Of a DNA stretch of 5,272 bases, positions 1 through 5,272 are shown piece after piece; within the stretch, counting starts at the first letter, position 1, and each line of letters begins with the position of its first letter. The position numbers and the translations under genes are program-made. The DNA comes from an uncultured Devosia sp. (GTDB lineage Bacteria; Pseudomonadota; Alphaproteobacteria; Rhizobiales; Devosiaceae): positions 1 to 5,272 of the forward strand of contig CAKTFF010000185.1 in the NCBI GenBank assembly GCA_934553185.1. The letters run 5' to 3'. The notes under the pieces were generated by a model that searched no databases, was not told the DNA's origin, and saw only the letters and a list, made by a program, of their open reading frames with translations.

Positions 1-802
1 GGATAGCACTGTACTGGATGAGCCCCTGGTCTGGCCGGACAATACCGGTAAGGACATAATCGCTGCTGGCAATGCCAGCTGAGTCCGTCTCGCCGGTGGC
101 GGAGAAATGCGGATCGATGTCGCCGAACAGCTCCAGATTGGTCGCCAGCTCGATGGCAATGCCAGCGGATTGGGGTACCGGCTGTGTCGCCATGGCCAGA
201 TTCTGAAACTCGATGATCGCTACGCGCGGAAGTGGGGAACCTCGTGCAACACTGCCCTGTGCAGGAAGCCTTGGCATCCATGTGGCCATAGCGAAGGCGA
301 GACCACCTAAACCAAGCGCCACACCGGCAAGAAGGAGCCAGGTTCGAGGAAAGAACGAAGTGGCTTTGGGCCAAGAATCTTGAGAGGGACTGGAATCGTC
401 AGGCGGCTCCAGGGCGTGTGCGACGTCAGCAAGCACGACAAATTCGGGAACATAGCGGCCCACCGGAAGCCGAATCTGGATCGTGTCGCAAAGGCCCGGG
501 CCGCTATAATAATCCTCCAGCAGACCGCGTAATCGTCGCGCCTGAACGCGCACGATCGGGTCGGTTTGAGGATCAAAGTTGGCCGCTCGCCCGAACACGT
601 CAACGGCGATCGAGTATGCTTTGATTCCGTGCTCGTCGCCTTCAACGGTCCTGCGAACAATGTAATCCAAGAACCGCGCTAGCTGAGGAGAGCGGGCGAG
701 TTCAGGCCATGCCAGCAGGCGCTCCAACGAGCTCAAAACAGCTTCGCGTTGTGGCAGCATGTCAGCCAAGATCAACTCCACAATCACGTCAATTGTGGTC
801 AT
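1..802 (-). CDS. Membrane-anchored wHTH/TolB-like regulator, N-terminal part (runs off left edge)
   Basis: The frame is open from the ATG at 802 to the window edge, giving 267 residues with no stop. Residues about 26-121 match the N-terminal domain seen in many rhizobial and acidobacterial proteins often labelled adenylate cyclase or TPR protein. It has RSPQLARFLDYIV (37-49), the core FDPQTDPIVRVQARRLR (76-92), then a YY pair (98-99) and LPVGRYVPEF (112-121). This is thought to be a winged-helix-like, CadC-style DNA-binding or signalling module. A hydrophobic span follows at about 154-175, then PRVAIIEFQNLA (192-203), which resembles the start of a TolB-like domain. The C-terminal part, usually more TolB-like sequence and/or TPRs, lies outside. 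I infer a cytoplasmic N-domain and a periplasmic C-domain. No cyclase catalytic domain is visible. An in-frame TAA immediately precedes the ATG, so the start cannot be further upstream; no good ribosome site is seen, and Met15 is an alternative start. The DNA target and signal are unknown. Confidence 0.8.
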   Translation of the reverse strand, partial: MTTIDVIVELILADMLPQREAVLSSLERLLAWPELARSPQLARFLDYIVRRTVEGDEHGIKAYSIAVDVFGRAANFDPQTDPIVRVQARRLRGLLEDYYSGPGLCDTIQIRLPVGRYVPEFVVLADVAHALEPPDDSSPSQDSWPKATSFFPRTWLLLAGVALGLGGLAFAMATWMPRLPAQGSVARGSPLPRVAIIEFQNLAMATQPVPQSAGIAIELATNLELFGDIDPHFSATGETDSAGIASSDYVLTGIVRPDQGLIQYSAI

Positions 803-813
803 TTACATGTAAA
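802..813. promoter_or_regulatory. 12-bp perfect palindrome at the start codon of the regulator gene
   Basis: The sequence TTTACATGTAAA is its own reverse complement and touches the first base of the minus-strand ATG at 802. A site here could act as an operator, for example for autoregulation by the encoded DNA-binding-like protein. No second copy was noticed elsewhere in the window, and no protein is known to me for this exact site, so the role is only a suggestion. Confidence 0.3.
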
Positions 814-963
814 ACACAAGCGCCGTTACCGGAACTTAACCCCAATTTCTCTTTCGGAAGTCTGCATCCTCATCCATACCGCACATACCAGCCAAGGCGG
901 ATTTGTCATCTACGATTATCCTCCATCCGAGCAGCCACTGCTCTGGCAGCGACAGCCAATTTC

Positions 964-990
964 CTTTGAGACGCCTGCACCGTCTCTAAG
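964..990. repeat. Inverted repeat 1: 9 of 10 pairs, 7-base loop
   Basis: The arms 964-973 and 981-990 pair except at 967/987. The core is GAGACG against CGTCTC, and the loop is CCTGCAC. On neither strand is it followed by a T tract, so it is not a standard intrinsic terminator. It is the last of three hairpins met when transcribing leftward out of mgtC. Confidence 0.5.
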
Positions 991-994
991 CCAC

Positions 995-1028
995 GGCACG
1001 TAACTCCTGCGTCCACAGGTTACGTGCC
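995..1028. repeat. Inverted repeat 2: 10 perfect pairs, 14-base loop
   Basis: The arms are GGCACGTAAC (995-1004) and GTTACGTGCC (1019-1028). The loop again contains CCTGC (1006-1010). There is no T run after the stem on either strand. It could be an RNA hairpin in the mgtC 3' end or a two-half-site operator for a dimeric protein; the sequence does not decide between these. Confidence 0.55.
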
Positions 1029-1035
1029 TAGGTCT

Positions 1036-1086
1036 GGAGGGGCGCTGCATTCCGGTTCGCCGGCCTGCATTCCCAAGCGCCCCTCC
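1036..1086 (-). terminator. Inverted repeat 3: GC-rich 11-bp stem just past mgtC, possible 3'-end or termination hairpin
   Basis: The arms 1036-1046 and 1076-1086 pair perfectly (GGAGGGGCGCT against AGCGCCCCTCC). They enclose 29 bases that contain a small inner stem, CCGG-TTCG-CCGG (1052-1063), and the second copy of a 9-bp direct repeat, CTGCATTCC (1045-1053 and 1065-1073). The structure begins 39 bases beyond the mgtC stop on the minus strand, where a 3'-end stabilising or terminating hairpin would be expected. It lacks a T tract, so Rho-independent termination is not well supported. Confidence 0.4.
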
Positions 1087-1125
1087 GGCCACTCCAGAAA
1101 TCAAGGCAAGCGTAGTCCCACCCAG

Positions 1126-1671
1126 CTACCGCAAAGGCGAAGCTTTAACCATTTCACCTTCATTGCTGTTTTCGACATCCACGACATTGCCTCGATCACC
1201 GCGAATAACGCGATGCGCAACAGCCCGCAGCGCTGCCAAAACAATTACAGCCAGCAGCGCCACACCTAGTGCGATGATGTAGTAACCAAGGGCCGTTGCA
1301 AGGCCAACAGCGCCCGCCAGCCACATTCCGGCGCCGGTCGTTAGCCCCTGCACCGTGCCGCCGCTGCGGAAAATTGCGCCGGCGCCAAGGAAGGCAATGC
1401 CTGCCGTGACGGCTTCCACTGCCCGGATGGGATCAGCCTGTGATCCGGTGTCGTTGGTACCGATCGTGTGAAAGATCTCAAACGCCAAAATAGTAAACAA
1501 GGCAGCGGCAACAGCCACCAAGATATGCGTGCGCAGCCCGGCTTCGGCCGTGTTCCATTCACGCTCGAGACCGATTACTCCGCCCAACACAGCCGCGATC
1601 AGTAATCTGATGGCAATGATGTGCTGCGGTAAATGGGTTTGAACCATGCCGATTTCGTTGCCTATATCCAT
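1126..1671 (-). CDS. MgtC/SapB family inner-membrane protein, short form
   Basis: The 181-residue protein carries the family signatures in order: RLLIAAVLGGVIGLERE (22-38), AGLRTHILV (44-52), DPIRAVEAVTAGIAFLGAGAIFR (80-102) and VQGLTTGAGMWLAGAVGLA (107-125). Hydrophobic spans lie at about 18-36, 48-67, 86-101, 113-130 and 131-149. MgtC proteins are linked to growth in low magnesium, to virulence and, in Salmonella, to inhibition of ATP synthase; the biochemical role of environmental SapB-type members is unsettled. This copy ends soon after the last span with a charged tail (154-181), so it lacks the C-terminal ACT-like cytoplasmic domain of Salmonella MgtC. An in-frame TAA six bases upstream fixes the ATG at 1671 as the farthest possible start; the ribosome site is weak (GGAT), and Met9 is an alternative. 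A GGAAC-type stress promoter lies just upstream. Confidence 0.88.
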   Translation of the reverse strand: MDIGNEIGMVQTHLPQHIIAIRLLIAAVLGGVIGLEREWNTAEAGLRTHILVAVAAALFTILAFEIFHTIGTNDTGSQADPIRAVEAVTAGIAFLGAGAIFRSGGTVQGLTTGAGMWLAGAVGLATALGYYIIALGVALLAVIVLAALRAVAHRVIRGDRGNVVDVENSNEGEMVKASPLR

Positions 1672-1704
1672 CGCTTAAGATCCGTCTGTGACACTTTGCC
1701 CACA

Positions 1705-1729
1705 AACTGATGCGGCGTTTGGTGGTTCC
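1705..1729 (-). promoter_or_regulatory. Candidate EcfG (general stress sigma) promoter of the mgtC-like gene, one mismatch
   Basis: Read on the minus strand, GGAAC (1729-1725) is followed by exactly 16 bases and AGTT (1708-1705). The alphaproteobacterial EcfG/RpoE2 consensus is GGAAC-N16-17-CGTT, so only the first base of the -10 differs. The -10 ends 33 bases before the mgtC ATG at 1671, leaving room for a short leader. The site falls in the 78-bp gap after the dehydrogenase stop. A weak 5-bp stem (1713-1717 with 1730-1734) overlaps it. Confidence 0.45.
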
Positions 1730-1749
1730 CGCCGTCAGGTCGTCCCGCG

Positions 1750-2796
1750 TTAATGAGCGACCCGGATTTGCAGCTTCACGTCGCTTGGGCGCGCTTCCAC
1801 CGCCCGCTCGAACGCCACCTTCGCATCCTCGAAACGGAACGTTTCCGAAATGAGCGGCTTAAGGTTAACCTTGCCCGAAGCGATCAGCGCGATGGCGCGG
1901 TCATATTGGTGGGCGTAGCGGAAAACGTTCTCGATCCGTACTTCCTTGACTGATGCAGCAGCGATGTCGACCGCTACTGGCTCGACCGGCAGGCCGACCA
2001 CCACGATTGCGCCGCCGGGCCTTGGCAGATCCATGATGGTCTTCCATGCCTGAGGAGAGCCTGAGCATTCAAAAACTACATCGGCGCCCCAGCCATCCGT
2101 CAAACTTGCGACCTCACCTACAAGGTCCTGCTCTCGGATATTAACAGCGATAATCCCCTGATACTGCGCAGCGATATCCAGCTTTGGCTGCGCAAAGTCG
2201 GCAATGATCACCCGCGCACAGCCGCCGGCAAGGGCCGCAAGCGCAACCATGGTGCCGATAGGGCCGGCGCCCAGCACAACAGCCGTGTCGCCTGGAACGA
2301 TGCGCGCCTTGCTCGCGGCCTGCATGCCGACGGCGAAAGGCTCGACCATCGCGCCCTCGGCGAAGCTCACATGATCCGGCAGCTTGAATGTATAGTTTGC
2401 GGGGTGCACGACTTCTGCTGTGAGGACACCATGCACCGGCGGCGTCGCCCAGAAGGAAACGGCGGGGTCAACATTATACATGCCCAAGCGCGATGCCCGG
2501 GAGTGGGGATCAGGAATACCGGGCTCCATGCAAACCCGATCCCCAACCCGGAGGTGTGTCACGCCCTCTCCCACCGCGACCACAGTTCCCGACGCCTCGT
2601 GGCCCAGCACCATAGGCTGGTCCACAACAAAGGGCCCGATCTTGCCATGGATATAATAGTGGACGTCCGACCCGCAGACCCCAACGGTATGGATCGTGAT
2701 CTTGACCATGCCGGGACCGACATCGAGCGGCATGTCGATGTCGCGCAACGCCAAGTCGTGTTGACGTTCCAGGACGAGGGCTCGGACTTTGGTCAC
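1750..2796 (-). CDS. NAD-dependent xylitol dehydrogenase (D-xylulose reductase-like), zinc MDR family
   Basis: This 348-residue medium-chain dehydrogenase probably oxidises xylitol to D-xylulose with NAD+; sorbitol or L-iditol are alternative substrates. Catalytic-zinc ligands are Cys41 (GVCGSD), His66-Glu67 (LGHEASG) and Glu152 (VEPF). The Rossmann motif is GAGPIG (176-181), and Asp200 at the end of the second strand favours NAD+ over NADP+. The sorbitol-dehydrogenase-like FRYAHQY is at 292-298. The loop at 91-111, which holds four structural-zinc cysteines in most relatives, has none, as in rhizobial xylitol dehydrogenases. The GTG start at 2796 is chosen because AGAGGGAGA precedes it at good spacing and the protein then begins like the family. 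An in-frame ATG at 2955 would add 53 unrelated residues and overlap the topoisomerase gene. The gene lies 77 bases after topIB on the same strand with no clear promoter of its own, so it may be cotranscribed. Confidence 0.88.
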   Translation of the reverse strand: MTKVRALVLERQHDLALRDIDMPLDVGPGMVKITIHTVGVCGSDVHYYIHGKIGPFVVDQPMVLGHEASGTVVAVGEGVTHLRVGDRVCMEPGIPDPHSRASRLGMYNVDPAVSFWATPPVHGVLTAEVVHPANYTFKLPDHVSFAEGAMVEPFAVGMQAASKARIVPGDTAVVLGAGPIGTMVALAALAGGCARVIIADFAQPKLDIAAQYQGIIAVNIREQDLVGEVASLTDGWGADVVFECSGSPQAWKTIMDLPRPGGAIVVVGLPVEPVAVDIAAASVKEVRIENVFRYAHQYDRAIALIASGKVNLKPLISETFRFEDAKVAFERAVEARPSDVKLQIRVAH

Positions 2797-2873
2797 AGCT
2801 ATCTCCCTCTCGCGCAGGTTAGTCCACGAAGACGTTGAGCCGAAGCAGGAACTTTGGCCCAGATCTGCCTCGC

Positions 2874-3869
2874 TTAGCCAACTGCCGCGAGCACAACGCC
2901 AAGGCGCTTTTCCCGCGTCAGTATGCCGGCACGCCCGTTCCCAGCCGTTTCCCATATGGGCTTGAGTTTGCCATCACCGAACAGCTTGAACAGGCATGGC
3001 GCGATATAGGACTTGCGGGAAATGGCAGGCGTGTTGCGCAGCACTTCCGAGACCTGTTTTGCAACTTGAGCCATCTGCCGCCTGCGTCCGGTCTCAGATG
3101 AAGCGACATCAAGTTGAGCCAATTGCTCAGCGGCCAGCGAGCTTGCATGCAGCGTACGGAAATCCTTGGCAGAGATCTCAACTCCGGCCACCAACCGCAA
3201 GTACTCGTTGATAGCGCCGGTCTTGATGGGCCTGACTTTTCCATCATCGCCACGATAAACCAGCAAACGCTTGCCTGGCAGAGTTTTGATTTTGCGGATG
3301 GCCTCGGTAAGCGCGGCGTCGACGACCTTGTATTCGGCGCGCTTTCCACCCTTGGCATCAAAGGTTACGGCAATCTCGCCATCACCGACGACGACATCGC
3401 GGCTGTACAGCGTTCCCGCCCCGCGCGTGCCGCTCGCTTCGAGATACTTCTCGCGCCCGACGCGCATAGCCGTCTTGTCGATCAGCGCCACTGCAATGGC
3501 AAGCGCAAGATCGCGGCTGCCTACTTCACCCTGAAGACCGGCGGCAACGTTGCGACGCAGACGAGGCAGCACCGATGTCAGTGCAGCAAGCCGCTTCTGC
3601 TTCTTGCCGTCGCGCCGCAACTCCCAGTCGGGATGATAGATATATTGGTCGCGCCCCTTCTCATCGATGCCGAGCACCTGAATATGCGCATTGGCCTGCG
3701 GCGCAATACGCACATCGCGCCACGCAGGAGGGATCCCCAGCGCAGCGGCACGAGCTCTGGTCTCTTTGTCGCTGACCAGAGCGCCACTTGCATCGCGGAA
3801 GCAGTAGCCTTTTCCCTGACGTTGCCGAGTGATGGTGAGGTCGGTGCGACTAACCTTTTTGAGGCGCAT
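2874..3869 (-). CDS. DNA topoisomerase IB (eukaryotic/poxvirus-like type)
   Basis: The 331-residue enzyme relaxes positive and negative supercoils by single-strand nicking through a 3'-phosphotyrosyl link, without ATP. The N-domain contains [14 protein letters not shown] (44-57), [20 protein letters not shown] (63-82) and the catalytic domain [12 protein letters not shown] (131-142). The active-site set is readable: Arg136, Lys173 (in the hairpin DAKGGK), Arg238 (KDFRT), Asn279 and Tyr288 ([10 protein letters not shown]). It matches the Deinococcus radiodurans enzyme residue for residue with an offset of one, including Asn where vaccinia virus uses His. The length is normal for the bacterial family, and nothing suggests inactivation. 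An in-frame TGA, which is the stop of the upstream small gene, lies six bases before the ATG, so the start is fixed. The ribosome site is poor, which with the tight spacing suggests translational coupling. An EcfG-type promoter upstream of the small gene implies stress induction. Confidence 0.95.
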   Translation of the reverse strand: MRLKKVSRTDLTITRQRQGKGYCFRDASGALVSDKETRARAAALGIPPAWRDVRIAPQANAHIQVLGIDEKGRDQYIYHPDWELRRDGKKQKRLAALTSVLPRLRRNVAAGLQGEVGSRDLALAIAVALIDKTAMRVGREKYLEASGTRGAGTLYSRDVVVGDGEIAVTFDAKGGKRAEYKVVDAALTEAIRKIKTLPGKRLLVYRGDDGKVRPIKTGAINEYLRLVAGVEISAKDFRTLHASSLAAEQLAQLDVASSETGRRRQMAQVAKQVSEVLRNTPAISRKSYIAPCLFKLFGDGKLKPIWETAGNGRAGILTREKRLGVVLAAVG

Positions 3870-3875
3870 GGTTTC

Positions 3876-4034
3876 TCAGTTCGGATTTGGCTGGGTGAGC
3901 GTGAAAATCATGTAAACAATGGCGAACAGCACAACGATGCCGATCAGCGACATCACCAGCACGCGCAAATTCATCTTCCGGCCGCTCGCCTGACGTGCTT
4001 CCGTCGCGTTCTTGTTGGGATCGTAGGTTTCCAT
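3876..4034 (-). CDS. Small single-span membrane protein, 52 residues, upstream of topIB
   Basis: The reading frame METYDPNKNATEARQASG... ends in TLTQPNPN. It has a hydrophilic N-terminus (1-20) closed by basic Arg19-Lys20, one strong hydrophobic span at about 24-46, and a six-residue tail. The basic residues before the span suggest the N-terminus is inside and the C-terminus in the periplasm. The start is well supported: AGGAG (4045-4041) sits six bases before the ATG. The stop lies six bases before the topoisomerase IB ATG, so the two are very probably one transcript and perhaps translationally coupled. The leader begins at the EcfG-type promoter. I do not recognise a named family. It could be an envelope-stress small protein, and no link to topoisomerase activity is shown. 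The opposite strand is also open here, but without a ribosome site. Confidence 0.8.
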   Translation of the reverse strand: METYDPNKNATEARQASGRKMNLRVLVMSLIGIVVLFAIVYMIFTLTQPNPN

Positions 4035-4161
4035 GACGCTCTCCTATGTTGTTCCACAGCAACGGCGCGCAAGGCTGCCGGTTCCGATCACTTCACGGAC
4101 AAGGCTTGACGTCTCCGTGCGCTGAGCCGACCCTTATTCGCCGCCCACAAAGGAATTGCAT
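4035..4161. promoter_or_regulatory. Divergent promoter spacer between the topIB operon and ade
   Basis: Both neighbours start outward from this 127-bp stretch, so it must hold promoters in each direction. On the minus side there is the exact GGAAC-N16-CGTT element. On the plus side only CTTGAC (4105-4110) resembles an alphaproteobacterial -35, with an AT-richer CTTATT (4133-4138) 22 bases later, too far for a normal -10. No purine riboswitch fold was apparent in the short ade leader. Confidence 0.5.
4061..4085 (-). promoter_or_regulatory. EcfG/RpoE2-type general stress promoter of the small protein-topIB operon
   Basis: On the minus strand the sequence reads GGAAC (4085-4081), exactly 16 bases, then CGTT (4064-4061), an exact match to the alphaproteobacterial general-stress promoter. 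Transcription would start around 4050-4056, giving a leader of roughly 16-22 bases that contains the AGGAG ribosome site before the ATG at 4034. Such promoters are released through the PhyR/NepR partner switch under osmotic, heat, oxidative or starvation stress. It sits inside the 127-bp spacer shared with the divergent adenine deaminase gene. Confidence 0.75.
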
Positions 4162-5272
4162 ATGTCCGATGCCGCCACTCTCACCCGCATGATTATGGCC
4201 GGCCAAGGCAAGGAGCCCGCAGACGTCGTTATCAAGAATGTGCGCCTGCTCGATGTGATCACCGGAGCGGTCACCGAAACGGACATCGCCATCGTTGAGG
4301 ATCGTATCGTGGGCACCCATGCCCATTACGAGGGCAAGAACACCATTGATGGCCGCGGGCGCTTCGCAGTGCCGGGCTTCATCGACACCCATCTGCATAT
4401 CGAATCGTCGCTCGTCACCCCGTTCGAGTTCGACCGCTGCGTGCTGCCCCATGGCGTGACCACCGTGATCTGCGATCCTCATGAGATTGCCAATGTCCTT
4501 GGCGCCGAGGGCATCGAATACTTCCTTCGCTGCGCCGAGCAGACTGTGATGGACATCAGGGTAAACCTGTCATCCTGTGTTCCGGCCACCGGTTTCGAGA
4601 CCTCCGGCGCTGCCCTAGAAATCGGTGACCTTGAGCCCTTCCGCACGCATCCCAAGGTCATTGGCCTTGCCGAAATGATGAACTTTCCCGGTGTTCTTTC
4701 GGCCGATCCGGGCATAGTCGCCAAACTCGCAGCATTTCAAGGCGGCCATATTGATGGCCACGCGCCTTTGCTGCTCGGCACAGCGCTCAACGGCTATCTT
4801 GCCGCTGCCATCCGCACCGACCACGAGGCGACCAGTGCCGCCGAAGCTCGGGAGAAGCTGAGTAAGGGCATGGCCATCCTCATTCGAGAGGGCTCGGTTT
4901 CCAAGGACCTCCCTGCCCTGGCCGAAATCCTGGACGAGAATACATCGAGCTTTGTTGCGCTTTGCACCGACGACCGCAACCCGCTCGATATTGCCGAGGA
5001 AGGCCATCTGGATAGTTCCATTCGGCGCCTGATCGCCATGGGACGGCCACTGCACCACGTTTACCGTGCCGCCAGCCATTCGGCGGCGCGCATCTTTGGG
5101 CTGCGTGATCGGGGTCTGGTCGCACCGGGGTGGAGGGCCGATATTGCACTGCTCGACAGCCTTGAAGATTGCCGCGTCAGCGACGTGCTGACAGCCGGCC
5201 GCCTGGTGAAGGACGAACTCTTCGAGCAGCGAAAGCCAGTAGAGCCAGTCGGCCTTTCCTCCATGAAGGCGC
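4162..5272 (+). CDS. ade: Adenine deaminase, N-terminal ~370 residues (runs off right edge)
   Basis: This amidohydrolase-superfamily enzyme converts adenine to hypoxanthine and ammonia in purine salvage in the cytoplasm. Residues about 20-70 form the first part of the flanking beta domain ([15 protein letters not shown]), followed by the TIM-barrel entry [13 protein letters not shown] with metal ligands His77 and His79. Further signatures are [11 protein letters not shown] (104-114), GLAEMMN with Glu171 as the likely bridging ligand, IDGHAP with His200, [11 protein letters not shown] with His221, and CTDDRNP with Asp270. RADIALLD (325-332) starts the return to the beta domain. The C-terminal adenine-deaminase domain, about 200 residues, is outside the window. 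The ATG at 4162 is preceded by AAAGGA (4149-4154) at suitable spacing. The gene points away from the topIB block. A CTTGAC element (4105-4110) could be a housekeeping -35, but no -10 stands at the right distance. Rhizobia often carry two such paralogues, so the exact copy is uncertain. Confidence 0.93.
   Translation, partial: MSDAATLTRMIMAGQGKEPADVVIKNVRLLDVITGAVTETDIAIVEDRIVGTHAHYEGKNTIDGRGRFAVPGFIDTHLHIESSLVTPFEFDRCVLPHGVTTVICDPHEIANVLGAEGIEYFLRCAEQTVMDIRVNLSSCVPATGFETSGAALEIGDLEPFRTHPKVIGLAEMMNFPGVLSADPGIVAKLAAFQGGHIDGHAPLLLGTALNGYLAAAIRTDHEATSAAEAREKLSKGMAILIREGSVSKDLPALAEILDENTSSFVALCTDDRNPLDIAEEGHLDSSIRRLIAMGRPLHHVYRAASHSAARIFGLRDRGLVAPGWRADIALLDSLEDCRVSDVLTAGRLVKDELFEQRKPVEPVGLSSMKA

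Larger units (their letters stand above)
803..1125. other. 323-bp non-coding spacer with three inverted repeats
   Basis: No convincing gene is present: the short open frames here have no ribosome site and no recognisable protein. The spacer separates the MgtC-like gene from the regulator gene, both on the minus strand. It therefore serves as the 3' flank of the first and the promoter region of the second. The half nearest mgtC (964-1086) is filled by three successive inverted repeats, listed separately. The half nearest the regulator (814-963) shows no clear promoter to me; neither the CTTGAC-type element nor the GGAAC-N16-CGTT element was found in it. Confidence 0.6.

Noticed and set aside
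307..660. 117-codon minus-strand frame inside the regulator gene
   Set aside because: It is a shadow of the longer minus-strand frame (802 to the edge) that encodes recognisable FDPQTDPIVRV and TolB-like sequence; its own translation is composed of unrelated residues.
1036..1086. Classical Rho-independent terminator for mgtC
   Set aside because: The GC-rich stem is strong, but no T run follows on the minus strand and the loop is 29 bases, so it is listed only as a possible 3'-end hairpin.
709..1269. Short open frames on both strands across the spacer after mgtC
   Set aside because: They lack ribosome sites and recognisable sequence, overlap one another or the real genes, and cross the hairpin cluster.
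2746..2769. A third GGAAC...CGTT pair on the minus strand, near the start of the dehydrogenase gene
   Set aside because: The spacing is 15 bases instead of 16-17, and it lies inside the coding sequence after the start codon, so it is probably chance.
2797..2955. Extension of the xylitol dehydrogenase to an upstream ATG at 2955
   Set aside because: The extra 53 residues match no dehydrogenase N-terminus and would overlap the end of topIB by 82 bases. The GTG at 2796 has a good ribosome site and gives the family length.
3114..4109. Long plus-strand open frame (331 codons) antisense to topIB and the small protein
   Set aside because: It lies opposite a clear topoisomerase IB with an intact active site, shows no recognisable protein family and has no good ribosome site. 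Long antisense frames are common opposite GC-rich genes.
4105..4138. Housekeeping promoter for ade (CTTGAC with CTTATT)
   Set aside because: The two hexamers are separated by 22 bases, too far for a standard sigma-70 promoter, so only the -35 resemblance is mentioned.

Overview
The window looks like chromosomal DNA of an alphaproteobacterium, probably of the order Hyphomicrobiales (rhizobia and relatives). The pointers are moderately high GC, a Deinococcus-type topoisomerase IB, a rhizobial-type xylitol dehydrogenase without structural-zinc cysteines, a rhizobial-type adenine deaminase, and a promoter matching the alphaproteobacterial general-stress sigma factor EcfG (RpoE2/SigT). No RNA gene, insertion sequence, phage gene or CRISPR array was found. 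Genus cannot be fixed from the sequence alone.

Layout, right to left along the minus strand: a 52-residue single-span membrane protein (4034-3876, too short for most ORF callers), DNA topoisomerase IB (3869-2874), an NAD-type xylitol/polyol dehydrogenase (2796-1750, GTG start) and a short-form MgtC/SapB membrane protein (1671-1126). A 323-bp spacer carrying three consecutive inverted repeats follows. Then comes the N-terminal two-thirds or less of a membrane-anchored regulator (802 to beyond base 1) with a DNA-binding-like N-domain, one membrane span and the start of a TolB-like domain. On the plus strand, divergent from this block, is adenine deaminase (4162 to beyond base 5272).

The most informative signal is regulatory. 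The 127-bp divergent spacer holds an exact GGAAC-N16-CGTT on the minus strand, placed to transcribe the small membrane protein and topoisomerase IB. A second, one-mismatch copy (GGAAC-N16-AGTT) lies in the 78-bp gap just before mgtC. I infer that the minus-strand block is at least partly a general-stress-response unit: DNA topology (TopIB), envelope or ion homeostasis (MgtC-like, small membrane protein) and polyol/NADH metabolism. Adenine deaminase (purine salvage) appears to be an independent divergent unit. No wholly new system is evident. The least-characterised pieces are the small protein translationally close to TopIB, the membrane-anchored regulator, and the hairpin cluster.
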